Source of the DNA: Phyllobacterium sp. T1293
GTDB lineage: Bacteria > Pseudomonadota > Alphaproteobacteria > Rhizobiales > Rhizobiaceae
Assembly: GCF_020731415.2 (NCBI RefSeq)
Contig: NZ_CP088275.1
Span: forward strand, 248,001 to 312,000
Reading direction: 5' to 3'
Length of the DNA: 64,000 bases
In this document: piece by piece, positions 43,987 to 52,991 of the stretch
Layout of the letters: each line of letters starts with the position of its first letter
How positions within the stretch are numbered: the first letter of the stretch is position 1
The notes under the pieces: generated by a model
What the model was told of the DNA's origin: nothing
What the model saw: the letters and a program-made list of their open reading frames with translations, nothing else
The model's database searches: none
Made by a program: the position numbers and the translations under genes

Positions 43987-44335
43987 TCCAATTCAACCGA
44001 TTGCAGGTGCTTTCCCCCTGTATGGACCTGCCGACGCGTATCTTCAAGATGCACGTCAAATTTTCTGTAACGTTTCAGATTATATAAAAAAGCGTTCCCC
44101 AACCATGATGTTGCAAGGATGGATTGGAGCAGTGTTTCGATCTTCGAAAACGAGAAATCCAGACTTTCACATCTGCGACCGCGCACCATAATCGTGTTAG
44201 ATATTTGATATTACTATATAAAACACACTCTCCACGACATTATATCGGCCCTCGAAAAAAATCCGTCATCAGGAATTGCGCCCTTAAAATTTTTCGACTA
44301 CGCTACCTGTAACGTTTCAGATTTGGGAGGATACG
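43987..44335. promoter_or_regulatory. 349-bp divergent control region with two identical LacI-type sites
   Basis: No gene is supported here. CTGTAACGTTTCAGATT occurs twice in the same orientation, at 44065-44081 (80 bp from the LacI start) and 44307-44323 (13 bp before the binding-protein start). The core TGTAACGTTTCA is near-palindromic around a central CG, as in LacI operators. The sites are 242 bp apart, a spacing compatible with DNA looping. The stretch between is AT-rich. The second copy would also cover the leader just before the ribosome binding site GGGAGG. Confidence 0.75.
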
Positions 44336-45580
44336 ATGCGTTACCGGACATCACTGGCCATGTTGGCTGCATCTACATTGCTGTGGACTGCTGGCTCTGC
44401 CAGCGCTGTTGACCTTGAAGTCACCCATTGGTGGACATCCGGCGGCGAAGCTGCGGCGGTGAAGGTCCTTGCCGATTCCTTTGACAAGCAAGGCGGTGAC
44501 AAGTGGGTCGATGGCGCCATAGCTGGCAGCGGCTCAACAGCAACCCCTATCATCGTCAGCCGTATTCTTGGCGGCAATCCCATGGGTGCAACACAGCTCA
44601 ATACGGGACGTGATGCCGAAGACCTTGTGAAGGCCGGCATGATGACCGACCTCTCCGATCTTGCAGCCAAGGAAGGCTGGGCCGATTTCATCCGCCCCAA
44701 AAAACTGCTCGATGCCTGCAAATATGAAGGCAAAATCTATTGTGTGCCTGTGAATATCCATTCGGCACAATGGATGTGGATCAATCCCAATACCTTCAAG
44801 GAAGCCGGTGTAGCAGTTCCCACGAATTGGAAAGAATTCGTCGCCGCAGCACCTACACTGAAAGAAAAGGGCATCATCCCGCTCGCCACAGGCGAAGCCT
44901 GGCAGGTCAATACTATTTTCAACGTCATGATCCCTTCGCTCGGCGGCAAGGAACTGTTCCGCAAGGTTTATGAGCTTAAGGACCCCGAAGCGGCAGCAAG
45001 CCCGGAAATGAAGGCCGTATGGGACTCTTTCGCACAGGCACGCACCCTCGTTGACCCCGGATATGTCGGTCGATCATGGAATGAGGCAACTAATCTCGTG
45101 ATCACCGGCAAGGCCGGAGCGCAGGTTATGGGCGACTGGGCACAGGGAGAATTTGGCCTCGCCAAAAAGGTGGCCGGGACTGATTATGATTGCCTACCCG
45201 GACTTGGTGGCAATGCCATCCTCGATACGGGTGGCGATGCCTTCTATTTCCCCAAGAACCAGAACCCCGAAATAACCAAGGCACAGCTGAAGCTGGCAAG
45301 CCTTCTGCTTTCGAAAGAGACGCAAGTGGCGTTCAATCTCGCTAAAGGTTCTTTGCCCGTGCGCGGGGATGTTGATCTTGAAGCAGCAAATGCCTGCATG
45401 AAGAAGGGTATCGAAATTCTCAAAAGCCCCGAGAATATTCTGCCTTCGCTCAACCAGAATCTGACTGCGGACACCAAGGGACAGATTGAGGATTTGACGA
45501 AGGAATTCTTCGCCGACCCCAACATGACTGTCGATGACGCGCAGGCGCGCTTCGTCGAAATCATCAAGCAAGCCCAGTAG
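44336..45580 (+). CDS. CUT1 sugar-binding protein
   Basis: This 414-residue family 1 solute-binding protein has a Sec signal (AMLAASTLLWTAGSASA, cleavage at about 24) and a mature start VDLEVTHWWTSGGEAAA, close to glucose/oligosaccharide-binding proteins of the alphaproteobacteria. VMGDWAQGEFGLAKK in the middle is typical of that group. It feeds the two permeases and the ATPase encoded next. ATG follows GGGAGGATACG. Substrate may be a monosaccharide or disaccharide. Confidence 0.93.
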   Translation: MRYRTSLAMLAASTLLWTAGSASAVDLEVTHWWTSGGEAAAVKVLADSFDKQGGDKWVDGAIAGSGSTATPIIVSRILGGNPMGATQLNTGRDAEDLVKAGMMTDLSDLAAKEGWADFIRPKKLLDACKYEGKIYCVPVNIHSAQWMWINPNTFKEAGVAVPTNWKEFVAAAPTLKEKGIIPLATGEAWQVNTIFNVMIPSLGGKELFRKVYELKDPEAAASPEMKAVWDSFAQARTLVDPGYVGRSWNEATNLVITGKAGAQVMGDWAQGEFGLAKKVAGTDYDCLPGLGGNAILDTGGDAFYFPKNQNPEITKAQLKLASLLLSKETQVAFNLAKGSLPVRGDVDLEAANACMKKGIEILKSPENILPSLNQNLTADTKGQIEDLTKEFFADPNMTVDDAQARFVEIIKQAQ

Positions 45581-45654
45581 CCCACTGACATCACCTTCGG
45601 GACCGCTGGTTGCACAGGCAATCGGCGGCCAACCGAGGATTGACGGAGAACACA

Positions 45655-46548
45655 ATGAGTTCCACGGCGCGGCCCAACACGCTTTTCAAGAACCTGAATG
45701 CCAAGGTTGCGGCATTGCCGATGATCGTGACAGTTCTCGTGGTTTTCATCGGATGCACATTGTGGACTGTTGTTTATTCCTTCACGGCATCGCGGGCATT
45801 GCCGGAACTGACATTTGTCGGGTTCGACCAATATGCCCGGCTTTTCAATACGCCCCGGTGGAACATATCCGCGCGAAACCTGGCAATCTTCGGTGTATGT
45901 CTATTGTGCTTTTCATCCGTCATCGGCTTCATTCTGGCTGCCCTGATGGATCAGAAAATCCGCTTTGAGAATACGTTCCGCACCATCTTCCTCTACCCCT
46001 ATGCCCTGTCTTTCATCGTCACCGGGCTTATCTGGCAGTGGATACTCACACCGACTTTTGGCATTCAGAAAGTGGTTCGCGATCTCGGTTTTGAGAACTT
46101 CACCTTCTCAATCCTGAATGATCAGCGTTACGCCATCTATGCGATCGTTATTGCCGGCCTTTGGCATGGCACCGGACTTGTCATGGCGCTGATGCTGGCA
46201 GGCCTGCGCAACATTGACGAGGAAATCTGGAAGGCCGCGCGGGTCGACGGCATTCCCACATGGAAGACCTACCTCTTTATCATCATCCCGATGATGCGGC
46301 CGGTCTTCATCACCACAATCGTCCTGACCGCCGCAGGCATCGTCCGTGTCTACGATCTGGTTGTAGCCCTCACCGATGGCGGCCCCGGCAACGCCAGCGA
46401 AGTCCCGGCCAAATATGTCTACGAATTCATGTTCCGGCGCGCCAATCTCGGACAGGGCCTTGCCGCATCCACCATCATGCTGACCACCGTTCTCATCATT
46501 CTCATTCCGTGGGCCTTGATGGAATTCCGCGAGGGTAAACGCAAATGA
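45655..46548 (+). CDS. CUT1 sugar ABC transporter permease (MalF-like)
   Basis: This 297-residue membrane protein has six or more hydrophobic segments and the EAA loop EEIWKAARVDGIPTWKTYLF around residues 185-205. The ATG at 45655 follows GGAGAACACA. It lies 74 bp after the binding-protein gene, a gap that is usual in such operons, and overlaps the next permease gene by 4 bp. Confidence 0.93.
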   Translation: MSSTARPNTLFKNLNAKVAALPMIVTVLVVFIGCTLWTVVYSFTASRALPELTFVGFDQYARLFNTPRWNISARNLAIFGVCLLCFSSVIGFILAALMDQKIRFENTFRTIFLYPYALSFIVTGLIWQWILTPTFGIQKVVRDLGFENFTFSILNDQRYAIYAIVIAGLWHGTGLVMALMLAGLRNIDEEIWKAARVDGIPTWKTYLFIIIPMMRPVFITTIVLTAAGIVRVYDLVVALTDGGPGNASEVPAKYVYEFMFRRANLGQGLAASTIMLTTVLIILIPWALMEFREGKRK

Positions 46549-47447
46549 CTGTTGTAAGCCAGACGACAATCGAACCACGCGGCAAACGTCCGACACGGGT
46601 TTTTTCACCAGCAACAATCATGATCTACGGCATTCTGTTCGTGGCTGCGGTCTATTACCTGTTGCCCCTCTATGTGATGATTGTCACATCATTGAAAGGC
46701 ATGCCGGAAATCCGCCTTGGCAACATTTTTTCGCCGCCCGTGGAAATTACGTTCCAGTCGTGGAGCACGGCCTGGGACACGGCCTGCACTGGCCTGTACT
46801 GCGAGGGCCTGAAAGTCGGCTTCATGAATTCGGTGAAGATCACCATTCCAAGCGTGATCATCTCGATCCTCATCGCCTCGGTGAATGGCTATGCGCTGGC
46901 GAACTGGCGCTTCAAGGGGTCGGAAGTTTTCTTCAGCATTCTTCTGTTTGGTGCGTTCATTCCGTATCAGGTGATGCTTTATCCGCTCGTGATCATCACG
47001 CGTGATCTCGGTATCTTCGGAACATTGCCGGGTATCATCGTCATCCACACCATTTTTGGCATGCCGATCCTGACCCTGCTCTTCCGCAATTATTTCGCTT
47101 CGCTGCCGGTGGAACTGTTCAAGGCTGCCCGTGTCGATGGTGCAGGATTCTGGCGCATCTTTTTCCAGATCATGGTGCCGATGTCTGCGCCGATCTTCGT
47201 TGTCGCCATCATTCTTCAGGTCACAGGTATCTGGAACGACTTCCTCTTCGGCGTTGTCTTCGCCGGTACCAAGAACGTGCCGATGACGGTGCAGCTCAAC
47301 AACATCGTCAACTCGACGCAGGGCGTCAAGGAATACAACGTCAACATGGCAGCCACCATTCTCACCGGTCTGGTGCCGCTGCTCGTCTATTTCTTTTCAG
47401 GCAAATATTTCGTCAGGGGCATTGCCGCTGGCGCCGTCAAAGGATGA
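46545..47447 (+). CDS. CUT1 sugar ABC transporter permease (MalG-like)
   Basis: This 300-residue permease has six membrane segments and the EAA loop VELFKAARVDGAGFWRIFF at about 190-208. A periplasmic loop contains two cysteines (TACTGLYCEGL near 79-89), which could form a disulfide; that is also seen in glucose-type permeases of this group. Coupled to the preceding gene by ATGA overlap and followed after 48 bp by the ATPase. Confidence 0.93.
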   Translation: MTVVSQTTIEPRGKRPTRVFSPATIMIYGILFVAAVYYLLPLYVMIVTSLKGMPEIRLGNIFSPPVEITFQSWSTAWDTACTGLYCEGLKVGFMNSVKITIPSVIISILIASVNGYALANWRFKGSEVFFSILLFGAFIPYQVMLYPLVIITRDLGIFGTLPGIIVIHTIFGMPILTLLFRNYFASLPVELFKAARVDGAGFWRIFFQIMVPMSAPIFVVAIILQVTGIWNDFLFGVVFAGTKNVPMTVQLNNIVNSTQGVKEYNVNMAATILTGLVPLLVYFFSGKYFVRGIAAGAVKG

Positions 47448-47495
47448 TTGCGTATGCAAGGATTGTCACCATCAGCCACGAGGGAACGGATCAGT

Positions 47496-48596
47496 ATGAC
47501 CCAGCAAAGCCCCAGCGTTTCGATCAAGGATCTTTCGCTCAACTATGGTTCGGTGAGCGTGCTCAAAGAGCTGAATATCGACGTGGCCGATGGTGAATTC
47601 CTTGTACTGCTCGGACCATCAGGCTGTGGCAAGTCGACCCTACTCAACTGCATTGCCGGTCTGCTCGAAATCTCGGATGGACAGATTTTTATCAAAGACA
47701 AGAACGTGACATGGAAGGAACCAAAGGACCGTGGCATCGGCATGGTGTTCCAGTCCTATGCGCTCTATCCGCAGATGACAGTGGAAAGGAATCTCTCCTT
47801 TGGTCTGCGCGTTGCAGGACTGCCAAAAGCCGAGATCGACAAGCGCATTGCCAATGCCGCAGACATCCTGCAGATCGGGCCGCTTTTGCAGCGCAAACCC
47901 GGCGCACTTTCCGGTGGCCAGCGCCAACGCGTCGCCATCGGGCGCGCATTGGTGCGTGACGTCGATGTGTTTCTCTTTGATGAACCCCTGTCCAATCTCG
48001 ATGCAAAACTTCGTTCCGAACTGCGCGTTGAGATCAAGCGGCTGCACCAAAAACTCGCCAATACGATGATCTACGTCACGCATGACCAGATCGAAGCCTT
48101 GACCCTTGCGGATCGCATCGCCGTCATGAAGGGCGGCCTGATCCAGCAACTGGACGAGCCGCTGACCATCTACAACAAGCCGCGCAATCTGTTCGTTGCC
48201 AGTTTCATCGGTTCACCCTCGATGAATTTCCTGAAGGGTGAGATTGCGGAGAAAGATGGCAAGCCGGTTTTCCGTGTCGCCGATCTTGACGTATCTCTGG
48301 ATAATTATGGCGCGCAGGAACGCTTGAAGGCTGGTCGTTCGGTCATTTTCGGTTTCCGCCCGGAACATATTGCCCTCACTGATCAACCGGGTCCAGCTGG
48401 CCGTTCCTGTCAGGCCACCGTCGATCTGGATGAACCCATGGGCGCCGATAGCCTCGTCTGGTTGAAAGTCGCTGGCAAAGCCGTCTCAGTCCGGGTTGAT
48501 TCCGGACGGCGCTACCAGAACGGCGAAACCGTGCATCTGACCTTTGACCCCGCCCTTGCCTCCCTCTTCGACTCCCAGACCGAAGATCGAATTTAG
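47496..48596 (+). CDS. CUT1 ABC transporter ATPase (MalK/UgpC type)
   Basis: This 366-residue ATPase has Walker A GPSGCGKST at about 38-46, Q-loop VFQSYALYPQMTV, signature LSGGQRQRVAIGRAL, Walker B VFLFDEPLSNLD and the H-loop YVTHDQIEALTLADRIAV, followed by a C-terminal OB-type regulatory domain (about 240-366). The start chosen is ATG 47496 after GAGGGAACGG; a TTG or ATG near 47448-47454 would add up to 16 residues. It energises the two permeases and could also serve the ATPase-less cassette at 694-3868. Confidence 0.94.
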   Translation: MTQQSPSVSIKDLSLNYGSVSVLKELNIDVADGEFLVLLGPSGCGKSTLLNCIAGLLEISDGQIFIKDKNVTWKEPKDRGIGMVFQSYALYPQMTVERNLSFGLRVAGLPKAEIDKRIANAADILQIGPLLQRKPGALSGGQRQRVAIGRALVRDVDVFLFDEPLSNLDAKLRSELRVEIKRLHQKLANTMIYVTHDQIEALTLADRIAVMKGGLIQQLDEPLTIYNKPRNLFVASFIGSPSMNFLKGEIAEKDGKPVFRVADLDVSLDNYGAQERLKAGRSVIFGFRPEHIALTDQPGPAGRSCQATVDLDEPMGADSLVWLKVAGKAVSVRVDSGRRYQNGETVHLTFDPALASLFDSQTEDRI

Positions 48597-48619
48597 CCCT
48601 CCCAAAACCCTATGGAGTA

Positions 48620-49372
48620 ATGACCGTGACTGACTTTTCCTACCAGCTCTACAGTTCCCGCAACTTTCCGCCGCTCGAAAAGATACTTCCGATCCTGCAA
48701 AAGAATGGCTATGCGCAGGTGGAAGGATATGGCGGTGTCTACACGGATGCGGCAGCAACACGGGCGGCCCTCGACGCCCATGGACTTACCATGGCATCAG
48801 GCCATTTCAGCATCGATGTTCTGGAAAACGAGCCGAACAAGGTGCTCGATATAGCAGGTACACTTGGCCTGAAGGCCATCTATTGCCCGCATCTGGCCGT
48901 CGAGCAGCGCCCGTCTGATGCCTCGGGATGGTCGGATTTCGGCAAGCGACTGGAGGCCGTCCATGCGACCTACAACAAGGCCGGATATATTTTCGGCTGG
49001 CACAACCATGATTTCGAGTTCAAGGCGCTGGCCGATGGCTCTATTCCGCAGAAACTCATCCTTGATGCGGCACCCAGCATCTCATGGGAAGCGGATATCG
49101 CCTGGGTTATTCGCGGCGGTGCAGACCCGTTCCAGTGGATCAAGGATTACGGCTCCCGCATCAGCGCGGTTCATGTGAAGGACATTGCGCCCAAGGGTGA
49201 AAACACCAATGAAGACGGCTGGTCAGACGTCGGTTACGGCACCGTTGACTGGAAAGCTTTGTTTGCCGCGCTGAAAGGCACACCAGTCCAGTTTTTTGTC
49301 ATGGAACACGACAACCCGTCGGATGATGAACGGTTTGCCCGCCGCTCCAGTGCGACCGTCAAGGCATTTTGA
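48620..49372 (+). CDS. Sugar phosphate isomerase/epimerase-like TIM barrel
   Basis: This 250-residue cytoplasmic protein belongs to the xylose-isomerase-like TIM barrel family. Likely metal ligands are in QVEGYGG (Glu near 34), FGWHNHDFEF (near 125-134), WEADIAWV and AVHVKDIA, ending with FVMEHDNPSDDE. Members isomerise or epimerise sugars, keto-sugars or inositol derivatives. Encoded 23 bp after the ATPase gene and 14 bp before a Gfo/Idh/MocA dehydrogenase, a pairing typical of pathways that go through a 3-keto-sugar. Exact reaction unknown. Confidence 0.88.
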   Translation: MTVTDFSYQLYSSRNFPPLEKILPILQKNGYAQVEGYGGVYTDAAATRAALDAHGLTMASGHFSIDVLENEPNKVLDIAGTLGLKAIYCPHLAVEQRPSDASGWSDFGKRLEAVHATYNKAGYIFGWHNHDFEFKALADGSIPQKLILDAAPSISWEADIAWVIRGGADPFQWIKDYGSRISAVHVKDIAPKGENTNEDGWSDVGYGTVDWKALFAALKGTPVQFFVMEHDNPSDDERFARRSSATVKAF

Positions 49373-49386
49373 AGAAAGACAGCATC

Positions 49387-50526
49387 ATGGCTAAAACACT
49401 TGGTATCGGCATTATCGGTGCCGGCAATATTTCCGCCACTTACTTAAGGCTCGGCCCGCTTTTCAAGGGCATCGAAATGCGGGCGGTGGCTGATCTGAAC
49501 AAGAAGGCGGCAGAGGCACGCGCCAAGGAATTTGGCGTCGAAGCCCGCAGCATTGATAAGCTGCTGGCAAGCGATGACATCGACATCATTGTCAACTTGA
49601 CTGTGCCGGATGCGCATTTTGATGTTTCGCAGCAAATCCTTTCGGCAGGCAAGCACCTCTATTCGGAAAAGCCTCTCACCCTGTCGCTCAAGGATGGGCT
49701 TGAACTGCAGAAGCTTGCCAACAAGAAAGGCCTGAAAGCAGGCTGCGCTCCGGATACCTATCTTGGCGGCGCGCATCAGCTGGCACGCAAAGCGGTTGAT
49801 GATGGTCAGATCGGCACGATCACATCTGGAACGGCTCATGTCATGAGCCACGGCATGGAACACTGGCACCCGAACCCGGACTTCTTCTTCCGTCCGGGCG
49901 GCGGCCCGATCCTTGATCTTGGACCCTATTACATCGCCAATCTGGTCAATCTTATAGGGCCGGTAAAACGGGTTGCTGCGCTGACTTCAATGGCAACACC
50001 GACGCGGACTATTTCCAGTGAACCGCGCAAAGGGGAAACCATTGATGTGACAACACCGACGACCATTCAGGCATTGCTTGAATTCGTCAGCGGCGCTTCG
50101 ATCACGCTTTCGGCAAGCTGGGATGTCTGGGCCCATCACCACCCCAATATGGAGCTTTACGGGACGGAAGGTTCATTGTTCCTTCCCGATCCAAACTTCT
50201 TTGGCGGCGATGTCAAACTGGCAAAGCCCGGCAAGAAGGCAAAATCGCTCAAGAGCTGGTCGCATCCCTTTGGCATTCCGAACCAGAAGCATTCGGTTGG
50301 CATGATGGCCAATTATCGTACAGCTGGTCTTGCAGACATGGCAGCAGCGATACTTGAAGGCCGTGATATCCGCTGCTCCATCGACCGGGCACTGCACGGT
50401 GTTGATGTGATGGTTTCAATCCTGCGCTCCGGCGAGGAAAAGAAGTTCATCGATATCAAGAGCAGTTGTACGCGGCCAGAAGCGCTTGGGATCAAGGAAG
50501 CCAAATCCCTGCTCAAGAAGAAATAA
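49387..50526 (+). CDS. Gfo/Idh/MocA-family oxidoreductase
   Basis: This 379-residue NAD(P)-dependent sugar dehydrogenase has the Rossmann motif GIGIIGAGNIS at about 6-16, the family motif LYSEKPLTL with its conserved Lys near residue 98, and GGGPILDLGPYYI with the catalytic-site Asp and neighbouring residues. The ATG at 49387 follows GAAGAAAGACAGC; a TTG at 49369 overlaps the previous stop. Probably oxidises a hydroxyl of the imported sugar, with the isomerase acting next. Last gene of the operon, followed by a hairpin. Confidence 0.9.
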   Translation: MAKTLGIGIIGAGNISATYLRLGPLFKGIEMRAVADLNKKAAEARAKEFGVEARSIDKLLASDDIDIIVNLTVPDAHFDVSQQILSAGKHLYSEKPLTLSLKDGLELQKLANKKGLKAGCAPDTYLGGAHQLARKAVDDGQIGTITSGTAHVMSHGMEHWHPNPDFFFRPGGGPILDLGPYYIANLVNLIGPVKRVAALTSMATPTRTISSEPRKGETIDVTTPTTIQALLEFVSGASITLSASWDVWAHHHPNMELYGTEGSLFLPDPNFFGGDVKLAKPGKKAKSLKSWSHPFGIPNQKHSVGMMANYRTAGLADMAAAILEGRDIRCSIDRALHGVDVMVSILRSGEEKKFIDIKSSCTRPEALGIKEAKSLLKKK

Positions 50527-50545
50527 GCCTCCCAAGGCCGTTCAC

Positions 50546-50571
50546 CCCCTCTGCCCGGCATGGCAGAGGGG
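50546..50571. terminator. Terminator-like hairpin between convergent genes
   Basis: CCCCTCTGCC and GGCAGAGGGG are perfect 10-bp complements around CGGCAT, flanked by a further CCAAG/CTTGG pairing at 50533 and 50572. It lies 20 bp after the oxidoreductase stop and before the soxR stop on the other strand. No clear U-tract follows, so intrinsic termination is likely but not certain. Confidence 0.7.
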
Positions 50572-50584
50572 CTTGGCTCGAATT

Positions 50585-51055
50585 TCAATCCGCATCCGCT
50601 AGGGGGTCGAGTAGTCTTGGTCCCGGCCCCTGCTCTGACAATTCATCCCACGGATTACGCAGTGGACAGTCCTGCATCGACAGGCAGCCACAACCAATAC
50701 AGGTGTTCAACTGGTCACGCAGGCCGATCAGCTTATTGATCCGCTCATCCAGATCCTCTTTCCAGCCAGCCGAAAGCCGCCGCCAATCCGCGGCAGTGGG
50801 TGCGCGCCCTTGCGGTAGTGTCGACAAGGCTTCTGCGATGGATGCCAGCGGTATGCCCGTTCGCTGCGCCACCTTAATGACGGCAACCCGGCGCAGGACC
50901 TCACGCGAATAGCGGCGCTGATTGCCGCGATTGCGTTCGCTTTGGATTAAACCCTTGTTTTCATAGAAGTGCAGCGTCGAAACCGCAACCCCGCTGCGCG
51001 CAGCTACCTCGCCGACCGTCAGCTGTCTGTGTCGCTCACTCGGTTTGATTGTCAT
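50585..51055 (-). CDS. soxR: Redox-sensing activator SoxR
   Basis: This 156-residue MerR-family regulator has a winged helix at about 12-50 ([21 protein letters not shown]), a dimer helix and the [2Fe-2S] motif C119, C122, C124, C130 ([12 protein letters not shown]). Oxidation of the cluster by redox-cycling drugs activates it. The ATG at 51055 follows GAGGTGCG; the open frame begins nine bases earlier at a GTG. It is divergent from a gamma-glutamyltransferase gene, with a SoxR-box-like site between. In most non-enteric bacteria SoxR has no SoxS partner and directly controls a few genes. Confidence 0.95.
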   Translation of the reverse strand: MTIKPSERHRQLTVGEVAARSGVAVSTLHFYENKGLIQSERNRGNQRRYSREVLRRVAVIKVAQRTGIPLASIAEALSTLPQGRAPTAADWRRLSAGWKEDLDERINKLIGLRDQLNTCIGCGCLSMQDCPLRNPWDELSEQGPGPRLLDPLADAD

Positions 51056-51069
51056 GGTTCGCACCTCAA

Positions 51070-51087
51070 CCTCAATATTACTTCAGG
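51070..51087. promoter_or_regulatory. Candidate SoxR box between soxR and ggt
   Basis: CCTCAATATTACTTCAGG matches the classical 18-bp SoxR site CCTCAAGTTAACTTGAGG at 14 of 18 positions, with both outer arms kept apart from one change. It lies 15 bp upstream of soxR and 118 bp upstream of ggt. Which of the two it serves is not clear. Confidence 0.6.
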
Positions 51088-51204
51088 TTCATAGCAAACT
51101 GCGCGAACATTGTAAATTTGCGGGACATGTCGCATTTCTGGCTGGACATGCAGCGCCAGACCGGTTCCTCTAGCGATTCATAAATTGCCAGTAGGAGGAA
51201 GAGT

Positions 51205-52950
51205 ATGAAGACCCGTTTCACAACGGTGGTTTCTTTCACCGTTTCGCTCGCCCTGAGCACCATCTCACCCAGTATTGTCATGGCAGCCTCGCCCGAACCG
51301 GCAAAGGCTGAGCATGGAATGGTCGTCACAGCCCAGCATCTTGCTACGCAGGCGGGCGTGGATGTTCTCAAGAATGGCGGCAATGCCGTCGATGCTGCCG
51401 TGGCTGTTGGCTATGCCCTTGCGGTTGTCTATCCGACCGCGGGCAATGTGGGCGGCGGTGGTTTCATGACCATCCGCCTCAAGGATGGTAAAACCACCTT
51501 CCTCGATTTCCGTGAGCGCGCACCGCTCGCATCCACCAAGACAATGTATCTCGATGACAAGGGCAATATCGTCAAAGGTTTGAGCACGGATGGCTATCTC
51601 GCCGTTGGCGTGCCCGGCTCCGTTGCCGGGTTTGAGCTGGCCCGAACCGAATATGGAACGAAATCACGCGAGGAACTGATAGGCCCGGCCATTCGTCTGG
51701 CGCGGGATGGTTTTGAACTCGTTCAAGGCGATATCAATTCGTTGAAGTCGGGCAATAAGAAGCTGGCCAAGGACCCCGCTGCTGCCGCAATCTTCCTCAA
51801 GCCCGATGGCAAGCCCTATGCGGTCGGTGAAACGCTCGTCCAGACCGATCTCGCCGCCACACTTTCCGGTATCTCCGACAAGGGGCCGGATTCATTCTAC
51901 AAGGGCGCGACGGCGGATGCCATTGCCAAGGCCAGTCAGGACAAGGGCGGCATTCTAACAAAGCAGGATTTCGAGCAGTATTCGGTGCGCGAACTGGAGC
52001 CGGTCAAATGCAATTACCGCGGCTATGACATCGTATCCTCGCCACCACCCAGCTCCGGTGGTGTTATCATCTGTGAAATCCTGAACGTTCTGGAAGGCTA
52101 TCCGCTTTCCTATCTCGGCTACGGTTCCGCAGAGACCATTCACGCGATGGTCGAAGCCATGCGCTATGCCTATATCGACCGCAACGCGGCGCTGGGTGAT
52201 CCTGATTTCGTGGAAAACCCTGTGTCGAAATTGCTCGACAAGGCCTATGCCAAGGAAATTCGCGAGAAAATAAGCCCGTTCAAGGCTGGCGTCTCAAAAG
52301 ACCTGATGCCGAAGGGCTTTGGCGAGAGCAAAGAAACCACCCACTATTCGATTATCGACAATGACGGCAATGCCGTTGCCGTCACTTACACGCTGAACGG
52401 CTCGTTCGGTGCGGGTGTCGTTGCCCCCGGAACCGGCATTCTTCTCAACAATGAGATGGACGATTTCACTTCCAAGCCCGGTGTTCCTAATCTCTACGGT
52501 CTTGTCCAAGGTGAAGCCAATGCCATTGCCCCGAAGAAGACGCCGCTCTCCTCGATGAGCCCAACGATCATTTCGAAAGATGGCAAGCCGTTCATGGTTA
52601 TCGGCAGTCCCGGCGGCTCGCGCATCATCACCATCACGCTGGAAGCGATCCTCAATGTGATCGATCATGGCATGAACATTCAGGAAGCCATTGATGCACC
52701 GCGCGTTCATCATCAGTGGCTGCCAGACAAAGTCTATATGGAACCCTATGCGCTATCAGCCGATACGCAAAAGGTTTTGACGGAGATGGGACATGACGTT
52801 CAGATCGACAAGGATTGGTCGATCTGGGGTCAGGCCGCGGGCATTCTCGTTGGCGGCGAAAGTCTTTCCGAAATCACCAAGGGTGACGGCTCCCGTTACA
52901 ACGGTGCCATCGACAGCCGCGCCAGCTCAGGCGAGGCAAAAGGCTACTAA
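51205..52950 (+). CDS. ggt: Gamma-glutamyltransferase, periplasmic
   Basis: This 581-residue precursor hydrolyses gamma-glutamyl bonds of glutathione and related compounds, or transfers the glutamyl group. A signal peptide (cleavage near residue 28) places it in the periplasm. Autoprocessing at Thr378, the first Thr of TTHYS, would give large and small subunits; the Thr becomes the nucleophile. Also seen are the substrate arginine in FRERAP and the glycine-rich PGGSRIITITLEA. Start ATG follows AGGAGGAAGAGT. Divergent from soxR, so a link to oxidative stress and glutathione use is plausible. A strong terminator follows. Confidence 0.95.
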   Translation: MKTRFTTVVSFTVSLALSTISPSIVMAASPEPAKAEHGMVVTAQHLATQAGVDVLKNGGNAVDAAVAVGYALAVVYPTAGNVGGGGFMTIRLKDGKTTFLDFRERAPLASTKTMYLDDKGNIVKGLSTDGYLAVGVPGSVAGFELARTEYGTKSREELIGPAIRLARDGFELVQGDINSLKSGNKKLAKDPAAAAIFLKPDGKPYAVGETLVQTDLAATLSGISDKGPDSFYKGATADAIAKASQDKGGILTKQDFEQYSVRELEPVKCNYRGYDIVSSPPPSSGGVIICEILNVLEGYPLSYLGYGSAETIHAMVEAMRYAYIDRNAALGDPDFVENPVSKLLDKAYAKEIREKISPFKAGVSKDLMPKGFGESKETTHYSIIDNDGNAVAVTYTLNGSFGAGVVAPGTGILLNNEMDDFTSKPGVPNLYGLVQGEANAIAPKKTPLSSMSPTIISKDGKPFMVIGSPGGSRIITITLEAILNVIDHGMNIQEAIDAPRVHHQWLPDKVYMEPYALSADTQKVLTEMGHDVQIDKDWSIWGQAAGILVGGESLSEITKGDGSRYNGAIDSRASSGEAKGY

Positions 52951-52959
52951 AATAGGTAA

Positions 52960-52991
52960 AGAGGCTGGCGTTGATGCCAGCCTCTCTTTTT
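52960..52991 (+). terminator. Rho-independent terminator of ggt
   Basis: AGAGGCTGGC and GCCAGCCTCT form a perfect 10-bp stem with loop GTTGAT, followed by CTTTTT. It lies 9 bp after the ggt stop and reaches the stop codon of the convergent aminotransferase gene. Confidence 0.88.
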
